The translations under genes were made by a program, and so were the position numbers. A stretch of DNA of 64,000 nucleotides from the NCBI RefSeq assembly GCF_900177515.1, contig NZ_FXAK01000007.1, positions 2,588,501-2,652,500 of the forward strand, given 5' to 3'. The notes under the pieces were generated by a model that did no database searches, was not told the DNA's origin, and saw only the letters and a list, made by a program, of their open reading frames with translations. This document shows positions 22,816 to 33,791 of the stretch, piece after piece. This stretch comes from Azospirillum oryzae (GTDB lineage Bacteria; Pseudomonadota; Alphaproteobacteria; Azospirillales; Azospirillaceae). Numbering within the stretch: the first letter of the stretch is position 1; every line of letters begins with the position of its first letter.

Positions 22816-23541
22816 ATGCCGGTCAATATCCTCGATCTGGCCGTTGCCGCGAACACCGTCTACAATTTCCAGAAGGGCCGCGGCAACGACGCCGCCGCCT
22901 TCAGCAAGGCGGAAGGGGCGCGGCGATCTCCGCCCGGCTTCCAGGTGATCTTCACCCACGAGGATACCGACGTCGGCTTCTTCGGCGCCGTCTATCAGGA
23001 AAAGCACTCCGACCAGTACATCATCGCCTATCGCGGCACGGCGGTCGGCAGCAGCACGTCGGGCCAGATGGCCGGCACCAAGAACCTGAAGACCGACATC
23101 GCGCTCTACACCATCGAAAGCCTGCCGGCCGGCATCCGTGCCGCCCATCTTCTGCTGGAACAGGCGAAGATGCTGCTGGGCGCTGCCCGTCCGATCCTGT
23201 GCGGCCATTCGCTGGGCGGAGCCATTGCCACCATCGTCGCGGTCGAGACCGCCCTGCCCTGCTGTGCCTTCAATGCGCCGACGGTGTCGAAGATGGTGCG
23301 CGGCGGCATCATCCACGGCCCCTATGTCCGGGTGCCCACCGAAGACCTGGCGTCCATCGAAAAGCAGATCATCAACTTCAACCTGCAGTGGGACCCGATC
23401 AGCAAATCGTCGAAGGCGGTCGGCAAGGTGATCAAACTGCCGGCGACCCTGTCGACCGGCGGCCATTCGCAGGACAAGGTGGTCGCCAACATCAAGTCCA
23501 GCAAATACGCCTCGATGCCCTTCTTCAGTCTGGTCGGCTGA
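22816..23541 (+). CDS. Lipase class 3 family protein
   Basis: 241 residues from the ATG at 22816. The alpha/beta-hydrolase core is shown by YIIAYRGTAVGSS (oxyanion region) and the nucleophile elbow GHSLGGA at 130-136 with Ser132. Asp193 (WDPI) and His217 (GGHSQD) are plausible partners of the triad, by position only. No signal peptide, so either cytoplasmic or exported by a dedicated system. It converges on a YopT-like protease gene, 18 bp between stops. Substrate (lipid or other ester) cannot be read from the sequence. Confidence 0.85.
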   Translation: MPVNILDLAVAANTVYNFQKGRGNDAAAFSKAEGARRSPPGFQVIFTHEDTDVGFFGAVYQEKHSDQYIIAYRGTAVGSSTSGQMAGTKNLKTDIALYTIESLPAGIRAAHLLLEQAKMLLGAARPILCGHSLGGAIATIVAVETALPCCAFNAPTVSKMVRGGIIHGPYVRVPTEDLASIEKQIINFNLQWDPISKSSKAVGKVIKLPATLSTGGHSQDKVVANIKSSKYASMPFFSLVG

Positions 23542-23559
23542 TTCCGGCCGGTTGCCGGG

Positions 23560-24243
23560 TCAATTGAACGAGATGCTCTGCACCACGAACTCCTTGACTT
23601 TATAGTCGACGGTCGACCCATCCCGCTTCACGAAGTTGCGGTATCGGTCGACCAGTCCGGCGAACAGGTCGCCGACGCTGCCGCTGGACGCCTTGTATTC
23701 GCCGAAGTTGGGGTCGAAGAAATACAGGTGCGATCCCAGTCCGAAGGCCTTGCCGCCGGACTTGTAGCAGCAGGTTGCGTGCGCCATCCCCCGCTGCTCG
23801 AAGATCATGGTGACGACGTGATAGGTGTGGGGGCCGGCGGTGGCGGCGGTGATCGCCTTCATCACCTCTTTGAGGCTTTCCGGACTGTTCACGCTCACCC
23901 ACTCCGTCCTGGTCGCGGCAATCTTGAACCCGGCCTGCGCCATCGCCTGGTTGCGTGAGCCGAGTTGCTCGGAGGACTGGTCCAGATCGTGGCTCAGTTC
24001 GGCGCCGTAAAGGCGCTGCTTGATGCTGGCGTGCAGGATCGTGTTGTCCAGGTCGATGTAGGCGATGCGCGCCTTCGACGTCTCGCCCTTGTGCGAGCGG
24101 TGGCGTGCGATCCACTCCAGGCTGAGGCCGAAGCAAATTCCGCTGTTGACCTCGTGATCCGACGGGAACATCCGCTGGATCGGCATGCGCTGCTTGAACG
24201 GCGCCACACAATAGCTGTCGAACGCGGCCATTCCATTCCCCAT
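23560..24243 (-). CDS. YopT/AvrPphB-like (C58-type) cysteine protease
   Basis: 227 residues. The signature of this effector protease clan is visible: GICFGLSLEWIARH with Cys37, a His155 in GMAHATCCY, and Asp177 in YFFDPNFGEYK, in the right order and spacing for a papain-like Cys-His-Asp triad. Members such as YopT and AvrPphB are effectors injected into host cells; some occur as toxin domains. No signal peptide and no secretion genes nearby. The ATG at 24231 (MAAFDSYC) is a possible alternative start. It faces the lipase gene tail to tail. Fold call good, biological role inferred. Confidence 0.75.
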   Translation of the reverse strand: MGNGMAAFDSYCVAPFKQRMPIQRMFPSDHEVNSGICFGLSLEWIARHRSHKGETSKARIAYIDLDNTILHASIKQRLYGAELSHDLDQSSEQLGSRNQAMAQAGFKIAATRTEWVSVNSPESLKEVMKAITAATAGPHTYHVVTMIFEQRGMAHATCCYKSGGKAFGLGSHLYFFDPNFGEYKASSGSVGDLFAGLVDRYRNFVKRDGSTVDYKVKEFVVQSISFN

Positions 24244-24455
24244 CGATGTCGGAAGATCGGTGCCCGGCGCCTCCGCCGATCGGTCGCCGACCGGCTATAC
24301 GCTATGCCGGATAATCATAAGCACAAAATTGATTGATGTTTGCAGCAAATCCGCTGCGTCCCCGTCTCCGGCCCATTCCGGCCGCGTCCGTCGCCGACCG
24401 CCGACCCCTCCGATCTGTTCGCATTCACCACAGTTCGCGGAGCGCTCAAATCCTC

Positions 24456-24483
24456 TTGCATGGTCGATGGTATCTGGTATACC
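24456..24483 (+). promoter_or_regulatory. Weak candidate promoter of the PAS protein gene
   Basis: TTGCAT (24456-24461) and TATACC (24478-24483) with a 16-bp gap, about 98 bp before the PAS gene. The element sits in a GGTATCTGGTATACC repeat. The 337-bp divergent spacer 24244-24580 shows nothing else. Confidence 0.3.
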
Positions 24484-24580
24484 GTATCGATAATGTCAGT
24501 GCAGCCTTGGTTTCCGGCCAATGCAGCACCGGCTCCCCCGGCGCCCAATCCAAGAGGGGGCGAGCGCCAAGGAGATCGAC

Positions 24581-25033
24581 ATGGATCAGACAGCAGCAGC
24601 GGGTTCGCCCGCGGTTGTGGATTGCGAACAGCTGGTGGCGGTGATCGGCGATGCCGTCATCGTGTCCGACCCGGCCGGCGCCATCACGCTGTGGAATGCG
24701 GCGGCGGAGCGGATGTTCGGCTTCACCGCCGACGAGGCGATGGGCAAGTCGCTCGACATCATCATTCCCGAACGCCAGCGCCAGCGTCATTGGGACGGTT
24801 ACGAAAAGACCATGGCCACCGGCGAGACCCGCTACGGCCATGACCTGCTGCGGGTTCCGGCGGTGCACAAGGACGGGCACAGCCTGTCGATCGCCTTCAC
24901 CGTCGCGCTTTTGCGCGGGACCGACGGTGGGGTGTCCGGGATCGTCGCCGTGGTGCGGGACGAAACCGCCCGCTGGACCGAAGAACGGAAACTGCGCCGC
25001 CGCCTCACCGAACTCGAAGCGACGGCCGGCTGA
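24581..25033 (+). CDS. Single PAS-domain sensor protein
   Basis: 150 residues from the ATG at 24581, chosen for the AAGGAG site directly before it. Essentially one PAS domain of the PAS_4/PAS_9 kind: VIVSDPAGAITLWNAAAERM, FGFTADEAMGKSLDIIIPE and a C-terminal VAVVRDETARWTEER. The His/Tyr-rich RQRHWDGYEKTM region resembles PAS proteins that bind haem or flavin, but no cofactor can be assigned. There is no output domain, so it probably works through a partner protein. Next gene, frc, is 137 bp away. Confidence 0.88.
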   Translation: MDQTAAAGSPAVVDCEQLVAVIGDAVIVSDPAGAITLWNAAAERMFGFTADEAMGKSLDIIIPERQRQRHWDGYEKTMATGETRYGHDLLRVPAVHKDGHSLSIAFTVALLRGTDGGVSGIVAVVRDETARWTEERKLRRRLTELEATAG

Positions 25034-25170
25034 CGGCGCCCTGCGGCATTGAGTGAATTCCGGCCGGCAGCGGCCTCGACGCCCCCGATCTCCGGGCGTG
25101 GGCCGGCCGGGCAGAAGAGCAAATCCAAGAGACAATCTGAATCAACGTGAAAAAAGGGAGTGTTGCAGTC

Positions 25171-26421
25171 ATGACCAAGCCGCTCGAAGGCATTAAGATC
25201 ATCGACTTCACCCATGTGCAGGCCGGCCCCGCCTGCACCCAGCTTCTGGCCTGGTACGGCGCGGACGTGATCAAGGTCGAACGTCCGGGCGCCGGCGACG
25301 TCACCCGCAGCCAGCTGCGTGACATTCCGGGCGCCGACGCGCTCTATTTCACGATGCTGAACAGCAACAAGCGCTCCCTGACGCTCGACACCAAGACGGC
25401 CGAGGGCAAGGAAGTCCTGACCCGTCTGATCAAGGAATCCGACGTTCTGGTGGAGAATTTCGGCCCCGGCGCGCTCGACCGCATGGGCTTCAGCTGGGAA
25501 AAGATCAAGGAGCTGAACCCCGGCCTGATCGTCGCCTCGGTCAAGGGCTTCAGCGACGGCCACCACTACCAGGACCTGAAGGTCTATGAGAACGTCGCCC
25601 AGTGCGCCGGCGGCGCCGCCTCGACCACCGGCTTCTGGGATGGCCCGCCGACCGTGTCCGCCGCCGCTCTCGGCGACAGCAACACCGGCATGCACCTCGC
25701 CATCGGCATCCTGACCGCGCTGATGGCCCGCACCAAGACCGGCAAGGGCCAGAAGGTCGCCGTGTCGATGCAGGACAGCGTGCTGAACCTCTGCCGCGTC
25801 AAGCTGCGCGACCAGCAGCGCCTCGACCGCGTCGGCTATCTGGAGGAATACCCGCAGTACCCGCACGGCACCTTCTCCGACGTGGTTCCGCGCGGCGGCA
25901 ATGCCGGCGGCGGCGGCCAGCCGGGCTGGGTGCTGAAGTGCAAGGGCTGGGAGACCGATCCCAACGCCTACATCTACTTCACCATCCAGGGCCATGCCTG
26001 GGCGCCGATCTGTAAGGCTCTCGGCCGCGAGGAGTGGATCGACGATCCGGCCTACAACACCGCCGAGGCGCGCCAGGACAAGATCTTCGACATCTTCGCG
26101 GTGATCGAGGATTGGCTGAAGGACAAGACCAAGTTCGAAGCCGTCGATATCCTGCGCAAGTATGACATCCCGTGCGCGCCGGTGCTGTCGATGAAGGAGA
26201 TCGCCAACGACCCGTCGCTGCGCGCCAGCGGCACGGTCGTCGAGGTCGACCACAAGGTGCGCGGCAAGTACCTGACCGTCGGCAGCCCGATCAAGTTCTC
26301 CGACATGAAGGTCGAGGTCACCGGCTCCCCGCTGCTCGGCGAGCACACCGACGAGGTCCTGGCCCAGCTCGGCTACAGCAAGGACCAGATCGCCGCCATG
26401 CACGACGCCAAGGTGGTCTGA
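25171..26421 (+). CDS. frc: Formyl-CoA:oxalate CoA-transferase
   Basis: 416 residues, the same length as E. coli Frc and very similar along its whole length. It moves CoA from formyl-CoA to oxalate in oxalate breakdown. Class III CoA-transferase marks: VQAGPACTQLLAWYGADVIK, NSNKRSLTLDTKTAEGKEVL, and the catalytic Asp in AALGDSNTGMHL; the Gly-rich loop RGGNAGGGGQPGW is the one that closes over the active site in Frc. The ATG at 25171 is used; a GTG at 25147 is in frame. Its usual partner oxc (oxalyl-CoA decarboxylase) is not beside it. A REP-like repeat and a terminator follow. Confidence 0.94.
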   Translation: MTKPLEGIKIIDFTHVQAGPACTQLLAWYGADVIKVERPGAGDVTRSQLRDIPGADALYFTMLNSNKRSLTLDTKTAEGKEVLTRLIKESDVLVENFGPGALDRMGFSWEKIKELNPGLIVASVKGFSDGHHYQDLKVYENVAQCAGGAASTTGFWDGPPTVSAAALGDSNTGMHLAIGILTALMARTKTGKGQKVAVSMQDSVLNLCRVKLRDQQRLDRVGYLEEYPQYPHGTFSDVVPRGGNAGGGGQPGWVLKCKGWETDPNAYIYFTIQGHAWAPICKALGREEWIDDPAYNTAEARQDKIFDIFAVIEDWLKDKTKFEAVDILRKYDIPCAPVLSMKEIANDPSLRASGTVVEVDHKVRGKYLTVGSPIKFSDMKVEVTGSPLLGEHTDEVLAQLGYSKDQIAAMHDAKVV

Positions 26422-26444
26422 GGCAGGTCGCACTTGCACTTAAT

Positions 26445-26485
26445 CCCCCTCCCCCGCCCAGCGGGGGAGGGTCGGGGTGGGGGCA
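26445..26485. repeat. REP-like repeat after frc
   Basis: CCCTCCCCCGC/GCGGGGGAGGG hairpin followed by TCGGGGTGGGGGCA, starting 24 bp after the frc stop; same unit as near 400, 4735 and 14070. Confidence 0.75.
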
Positions 26486-26512
26486 AATCAGCAACCACTC
26501 CCCACAAACGAC

Positions 26513-26545
26513 AACGGCGCCCCACCCGGGCGCCGTTTTCTTTTT
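26513..26545 (+). terminator. Rho-independent terminator after frc
   Basis: AACGGCGCCC/GGGCGCCGTT stem, four-base loop, followed by TTCTTTTT. Confidence 0.85.
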
Positions 26546-26561
26546 CCCACCCCCTAGACCC

Positions 26562-26795
26562 CTACGCCTTCCCGCCGCGCTCCAGATCGTCGAGGATTTC
26601 TCCCGCCCGGCTGGTCAGGGTACGGGCCAGCCGGTCGTAATGGCCGTTGCCGGTCGTGCGGGCGCGCCGGGCGGCCTCCGCCCCCAGTTGGGCCAGTTCA
26701 AGGGCCATCTTCCGATAGTCCGGAACCGTGGTCCACGCCGCGTCGGCCGTGCCGCGAGCCTTCGGATGATCTTTCGAAGCCACAAACCACCCCAT
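26562..26795 (-). CDS. Small helical protein of unknown function
   Basis: 77 residues, mostly two charged amphipathic helices (MALELAQLGAEAARRA and LARTLTSRAGEILDDLERGG). No signal peptide or membrane helix. The ribosome site before 26795 is weak; Met30 is another possible start. It is preferred over the overlapping frame at 26615-26848, which has a less natural Pro/Trp-rich composition. No neighbour indicates a role. Confidence 0.5.
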   Translation of the reverse strand: MGWFVASKDHPKARGTADAAWTTVPDYRKMALELAQLGAEAARRARTTGNGHYDRLARTLTSRAGEILDDLERGGKA

Positions 26796-26944
26796 CCGTC
26801 GATGCCGGTGAAGGGCGCAATCCTGACACGGCAGGGCTCAGGAACCAACTGACGCTTACGGCAGCGGCAGCGCAGCCTTTGGGTGTGCCCGGACCCGACC
26901 GAACCGGATAGGACCTTCCCGTCCGGGCTCCCCCGCAGAACCGC

Positions 26945-27361
26945 TCAGTCGATCAGCAGGTCCAGCGTCGAGCGGACCACCTGCACGATCTCCCCGCCAT
27001 AGGTCGAGCTGGCCTGGCCGCGGGCGTTGACGATGATCGACAGCTCATGCTCCGTCGTCGGGGCGAAGCGGGCGATCTCCTGCACCAGATCGTCGGCCAG
27101 CACGGCGTCGCGCGTCACCCCGGCCTGGGTGGCGGCCTTGTCGCGCCAGCCGTTCAGCGCGGCGGCGATGGCCGCCTCGATCTGCTGCGACTCCTCCTTG
27201 CGGCGCAGGTCGGTGAACAGCACCAGCACCCGCCACGCGCCGTCGGCATAGGCGGTCTCGATGCGCTGGACCTCGACCGTCCGCAGGAAGGCGGACAGCT
27301 GCGTCTGCGCCTCTTCGGCGGCGGCGTCGGGAATGGTGAAGGTGCGGATCTCGGTGCTCAT
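26945..27361 (-). CDS. Small protein with an HRDC-like domain
   Basis: 138 residues from the ATG at 27361. Residues about 55-125 resemble an HRDC nucleic-acid-binding domain: ALNGWRDKAATQAGVTRDAV, LADDLVQEIARFAPTTEHEL and a final short helix. The N-terminal 50 residues (MSTEIRTFTIPDAAAEEAQT) look like a small alpha/beta unit. HRDC normally sits at the end of RecQ helicases and RNase D; here there is no enzyme attached. Divergent from the membrane-anchored SGNH-like gene. Function unknown. Confidence 0.7.
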   Translation of the reverse strand: MSTEIRTFTIPDAAAEEAQTQLSAFLRTVEVQRIETAYADGAWRVLVLFTDLRRKEESQQIEAAIAAALNGWRDKAATQAGVTRDAVLADDLVQEIARFAPTTEHELSIIVNARGQASSTYGGEIVQVVRSTLDLLID

Positions 27362-27543
27362 CGCCCAACCCTGCTGAAAGGCTTCCCTGGATGGACGGAG
27401 CCTACACAGAAACGGCGCGTTCGGCAAACCGGGACCCTGCCACGGGGGTGTTCGGGGGCCTTGGGGATACCCCCAATTTCCACGGGTCGAATCTCCTCCC
27501 CCGCGCGTTGTGGGAGTAGCCGCAGCACGCCTGGAGACGCCCG

Positions 27544-28551
27544 ATGTCCCATCTTGAGCCGCAGGAGCCGAAACAGGACCTCCCCCCCGTCCCTCCCCAT
27601 GCCGAGGAGACCACCTCCGCCGCGACACCGCGCCGCGGCCGGCGGCGCTGGTGGATGCTGGGGACCGGGCTGCTGCTGGCACCGCTGGCGCTGGGCGGTC
27701 TGGCGGTGCTGGCGGTCCTGTGGGCCGGCTCCATGCTCTACGACCAGCCCTTCGCCTGGTACAACCTGAACCGCATCGACGCCATGGCCGACCGGGCGGC
27801 GCGCAATCCCGATTCGGTGATGGTGGTGGCGCTCGGCGACACCGCGCTGCGCGACGCCACGCTGGACGAGCGCGGCATGGCGAAGGTCGCCGCCGAGCGT
27901 GGCGTGCCCGACCTGGAGTTCCTGCGCATCGTCCACCGGCAGGCCCAGTTCGCCGATTTCGAGCCGCTGCTCGACCGGCTGATCGCCGTCAAGCCGACGC
28001 TGATCCTGCTCGACCGCAACCTGCTGACCGCCAGCCGCGGCCCGGTCGACGAGCTGGAGCGCTACGGCCACGGCCTGCTGCGGCTCTATCGCGGTCAGGC
28101 CTATGTGCAGGATCAGGTGGCGCTGCAATACCGGCGCGGCTGCGGCCCGACGCCGTCGGCCTGGCTGACCGGCGGGGCTCCCGGCGCCGTCGACGGCGCC
28201 ACCGCCACCGCGCGGCAGGTGCGCGCCTTCATCGAGCGCGCCTGGGCCGCCGGCATCCGCGTCGCGCTGATCGAGGTGCACAGCCGCCCCGCCGCCCCGC
28301 GCTCCACCGGCCTGATCGCCACCGCATCCGCCGCGGAGCCGTCCGCCGAACCCTCCGGCATCAACCTGCCGCTGTGGAACTACGATGACGAGGACGCCGT
28401 CCCCGCCACCGCCTGCGGTCAGGCCAGCACCGACGGACGCAGCGCCTTCTCCGCTTGGCTGACCGGCGGCATCGCCGGCGCGGTGGCCGGCGCCCAGCCC
28501 GACCGCATGCCCGGCCGCGCCGTGGTGACCGAATCCGCCGCGCTGCCCTGA
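27544..28551 (+). CDS. Membrane-anchored protein, possibly SGNH-hydrolase-like
   Basis: 335 residues. A cytoplasmic Pro/Glu-rich and Arg-rich head (1-36) is followed by one membrane helix (about 38-62, MLGTGLLLAPLALGGLAVLA), placing the rest in the periplasm. The domain after it shows VMVVALGDTALRDATLDERG and LDRLIAVKPTLILLDRNLL, a pattern seen in SGNH/AlgX-like folds, though the catalytic Ser position carries Asp-Thr, so enzymatic activity is uncertain. Two Cys (near 200 and 298) could pair in the periplasm. Family call is tentative. Confidence 0.65.
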   Translation: MSHLEPQEPKQDLPPVPPHAEETTSAATPRRGRRRWWMLGTGLLLAPLALGGLAVLAVLWAGSMLYDQPFAWYNLNRIDAMADRAARNPDSVMVVALGDTALRDATLDERGMAKVAAERGVPDLEFLRIVHRQAQFADFEPLLDRLIAVKPTLILLDRNLLTASRGPVDELERYGHGLLRLYRGQAYVQDQVALQYRRGCGPTPSAWLTGGAPGAVDGATATARQVRAFIERAWAAGIRVALIEVHSRPAAPRSTGLIATASAAEPSAEPSGINLPLWNYDDEDAVPATACGQASTDGRSAFSAWLTGGIAGAVAGAQPDRMPGRAVVTESAALP

Positions 28552-28677
28552 TGCCCTTGCCGTAATTGCCGCCCCCAAATGACGCAGTGCACCCGGCCCC
28601 GCGCTTTCCGCCTTCCGGTTAAACCACTTTTTGTTTATGGTTTTGCCGTCGGGCGAGTCGCAACAGGAGACGGATGC

Positions 28678-28890
28678 ATGGCTTCCATCATGATCAAGAA
28701 GGCCGGCGAAGGGCTGGTCTCGCAGGCTCACCGCAACGCCGACGTCGGCCCGACCAGCGGCAGCTCGGTCGTCTATGAAATCCAGAATGTGCCGGGCGAC
28801 GTCACCGTCGACGACGTGATCGCCGCCTTCAAGACCTACAAGCCGGCCGACAAGGTGTACGAGATCGACTGGTCCGCCCTGTCAAAGTAA
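28678..28890 (+). CDS. 70-residue protein of unknown function
   Basis: ATG at 28678 is preceded by AGGAG. The sequence is well balanced, with a compact alpha/beta look (SSVVYEIQNVPGDVTVDDVI, AAFKTYKPADKVYEIDWSAL). No signal peptide, no metal motif. Monocistronic, with an AT-richer promoter region upstream (28620-28650). Not a family I recognise, but coding quality is good. Confidence 0.7.
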   Translation: MASIMIKKAGEGLVSQAHRNADVGPTSGSSVVYEIQNVPGDVTVDDVIAAFKTYKPADKVYEIDWSALSK

Positions 28891-28932
28891 CCAGGGGAGG
28901 GGGCCGCCAACGCCCCCTTCCTCACACGCCGT

Positions 28933-29406
28933 CTACTGCTGCAGCGCCGGATAGCGCTTGGCCCACACCTCCAGCTGGGCGACATGCTCGGCCTCTTCGG
29001 CGGCGAACTCCTCGGCCATCATGCGGACTTCCGAATCGGTGGTGGTCTTCGCCACCTCGGCATAGAAGGCCTGCCCGCGCCGCTCGCTCTCCAGCGCCAG
29101 TTCCAGCGCGTATTCCACCGTCATCAGATAGTGCGAGCCTTCCATCGAGGCCGCTTCCGGGCTGTCGCCGTCCGGCCACTGGAAGTCTTCCGGCGCAAGG
29201 TCGGGGATCTTGCGGAAGCCCGACCGTTCCCGCGCCTCGGCCAGATGCATGCGCGAGAATTTCGCCATCTGGCCGAAGAAGGCCGCGACCTCCTGGTTGC
29301 CATAGGTCTTCATCGCTTCCGACAGATCGGCGAAGCGGTTGGCGGCGTCCTCTTCCAGCGCGCAGGCGTGGGCGAGGAACAGGGCGGCGTCGTGGATATC
29401 GGTCAT
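28933..29406 (-). CDS. Ferritin-like di-iron protein (rubrerythrin type)
   Basis: 157 residues from the ATG at 29406, with AAAGGGA before it. Four-helix-bundle pattern with the iron ligands visible: Glu in ACALEEDAANRF (about 18-19), Glu/His in SRMHLAEARERSG (54-59), a third-helix Glu in YALELALESERRGQAFY, and EEFAAEEAEHVAQLE near residues 130-145. There is no rubredoxin tail. Likely peroxide reduction or iron handling in the cytoplasm. Divergent from hrpB. Confidence 0.88.
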   Translation of the reverse strand: MTDIHDAALFLAHACALEEDAANRFADLSEAMKTYGNQEVAAFFGQMAKFSRMHLAEARERSGFRKIPDLAPEDFQWPDGDSPEAASMEGSHYLMTVEYALELALESERRGQAFYAEVAKTTTDSEVRMMAEEFAAEEAEHVAQLEVWAKRYPALQQ

Positions 29407-29583
29407 GGATCCCTTTGATAAGCGAATAAGCCCGACGACCCCAAAACCATACATTTTTTGCGGCCATCGGTCGCGGCCCCCGTCCCCCTCCCCCGCCCCT
29501 GCGACCTTTTGGCGCGCGCCGTGCCCGTCGCCTCCCGAAAAGCATTGCCTTTCGCCCCGGTTCGCGGCAGCAGACTCCCCCTC

Positions 29584-32157
<2,574 letters not shown>

Positions 32158-32351
32158 TTTTTATCAGTGACCTCGCCAAATCAAGACCAGCAAGAAGGTC
32201 AATGTCCATTTGCTCAAATTCATTTCAGGAGACGAGATAATTGAAGAACCTTTCAATATATCTTGAAAATGACGAGATTGTATGAAATATATTTCTATAT
32301 TCTTCCAATATGATATTTATAAACTACGATGCGGTAATATTACACCAATCT

Positions 32352-32792
32352 TTAGAGAGAACTCACAATAGAATTTATTATATTGGTGCTAGAAACGGAA
32401 GGAGTTACCTCAATCATTATAACTTTACAACATTTATGTAGTTTAGTGAGTTTCTCACCCTTCTCCGGAGCATCTGAAGGGTAAAATAGAACATTTGGTC
32501 GAAGAACATTAATATATCTACTAGATGGCAACATCTTTACAAATACATATTCATTTATCCGCTCTACATTCTTTTCTCTCAGATACTGATCATCAAAAGG
32601 TCTGGAAGGACCTTTCATTTCCTTGACGCGATGGTCAGAGTCAACACCAATAACTAAAGCGTCGCATTTTTGCTGGCACTTCTCTATGTATTTTTGGTGA
32701 CCTTGGTGGAAAACATCAAAAACACCGCTTACATAACCTAAATATTGAGGTTTCGATAATTTTATATCAATTATTATCTGGGAAAATCTCAT
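32352..32792 (-). CDS. HxGH cytidylyltransferase-like nucleotidyltransferase (TagD/RfaE2 fold)
   Basis: 146 residues. N-terminal GYVSGVFDVFHQGHQKYIEK carries the HxGH motif (29-32); DALVIGVDSDHRVKEMKG and SRPFDDQYLREKNVERI follow as in glycerol-3-phosphate cytidylyltransferase and RfaE-type adenylyltransferases; the C-terminal VSSTNII corresponds to the ISSTxIR motif, with Ile where Arg is usual. It joins a nucleotide to a phosphate-bearing substrate; the substrate is unknown. Its start overlaps the stop of the macro gene (ATGA), so the two are coupled. Strongly AT-rich, foreign codon use. Confidence 0.85.
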   Translation of the reverse strand: MRFSQIIIDIKLSKPQYLGYVSGVFDVFHQGHQKYIEKCQQKCDALVIGVDSDHRVKEMKGPSRPFDDQYLREKNVERINEYVFVKMLPSSRYINVLRPNVLFYPSDAPEKGEKLTKLHKCCKVIMIEVTPSVSSTNIINSIVSSL

Positions 32793-33778
32793 CGTGACGA
32801 ACTCCTTGCTTTCCTTTTCAGTTTTTCAAGAAAGATAACAAGATCCCGCATATCATTTTCTCTATAAACACCTATATATATTTTTGTTTTACTCTTATAT
32901 TTTCCTGCACATGACAGAATCCCATCTACAAAATAAGACAATGCTTTGTCAGGCGCGACCCCACCACTACCAAGCCCAAACACCGGAAAGAAAATGGAAT
33001 CATAGTTGCTTGCATGAGCGTGGCGCACGCACTTATCGATGATAGCTGATATTGCTGCGCCACTTATGTCGGCTTTTCCATTTTCATCTCTAGTAATAGC
33101 AACAGATAATATAATTGATTTTACATTATTTTCCGACGCACCATATGAATTATCTAAAAAGACGCAAGTTCCCAATTCGAAATTGGAGCTCTTCCCGATT
33201 CTTCTCTTCCATTCATCAAGAAAAATTTTGATATTATCGGTTACTACTTCTCCAGCTTCATTTTTTGTTGCCGCGAGCTTTCTGATGCGTCCAGAGACTG
33301 AAGTTCCGGATATTGACCCTAGATCCAGACTGTTATCTTCTGATGTAACAATTACATCAACCTCGTTTATGTGGGCTACATTTCCCAAATAGCAATAAAT
33401 TAAAAAGCTCCCAATCTCAACAGGCCCTCGTATTGTTTTAAAATTGTTTAGTTTGACTTCCTTCTTACGTGCAAAAATAAATGACATAACAAAAAATGCC
33501 GAGCTAAAAGCAGATAAAATAATAGTAAGCATGCTGTCGGATCCATGAACAAGTTCGTTCAATTTTTGGATTGTCGCAGCAACGCTTTTTCCTTGTTCGC
33601 CGCACCTGGAATCGACAATCAAAATAGAAATTTGAATAACAATCTCTATTACGCTTGGACCTGCCAAGGTCAAAGCTACCAACCACAGGAAACCTTTTGC
33701 AGCGACTAGAAAAGGTCCTTGATTTAACCTCTTCTTAATATATTCATGAGCATGTTCAATGAATATATAACGCAACAT
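32789..33778 (-). CDS. Two-TM protein with a C-terminal macro domain
   Basis: 329 residues. Two membrane helices (about 22-55 and 83-103) precede a macro-type ADP-ribose-binding domain (about 127-305): GNVAHINEVDVIVTSEDNSL, DISGAAISAIIDKCVRHA and the phosphate loop FFPVFGLGSGGVAPDKAL (264-280). The catalytic-type GG loop is SISGTSVSGRI (154-165), altered from the usual GGVA/GGLN, so binding may outweigh hydrolysis. The layout matches the TM-macro effectors of type II Thoeris, but no TIR gene is present. First gene of a coupled pair; start is 13 bp from the divergent ART-like gene. Confidence 0.85.
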   Translation of the reverse strand: MLRYIFIEHAHEYIKKRLNQGPFLVAAKGFLWLVALTLAGPSVIEIVIQISILIVDSRCGEQGKSVAATIQKLNELVHGSDSMLTIILSAFSSAFFVMSFIFARKKEVKLNNFKTIRGPVEIGSFLIYCYLGNVAHINEVDVIVTSEDNSLDLGSISGTSVSGRIRKLAATKNEAGEVVTDNIKIFLDEWKRRIGKSSNFELGTCVFLDNSYGASENNVKSIILSVAITRDENGKADISGAAISAIIDKCVRHAHASNYDSIFFPVFGLGSGGVAPDKALSYFVDGILSCAGKYKSKTKIYIGVYRENDMRDLVIFLEKLKRKARSSSR

Positions 33779-33791
33779 ACTTGGCCCTACT

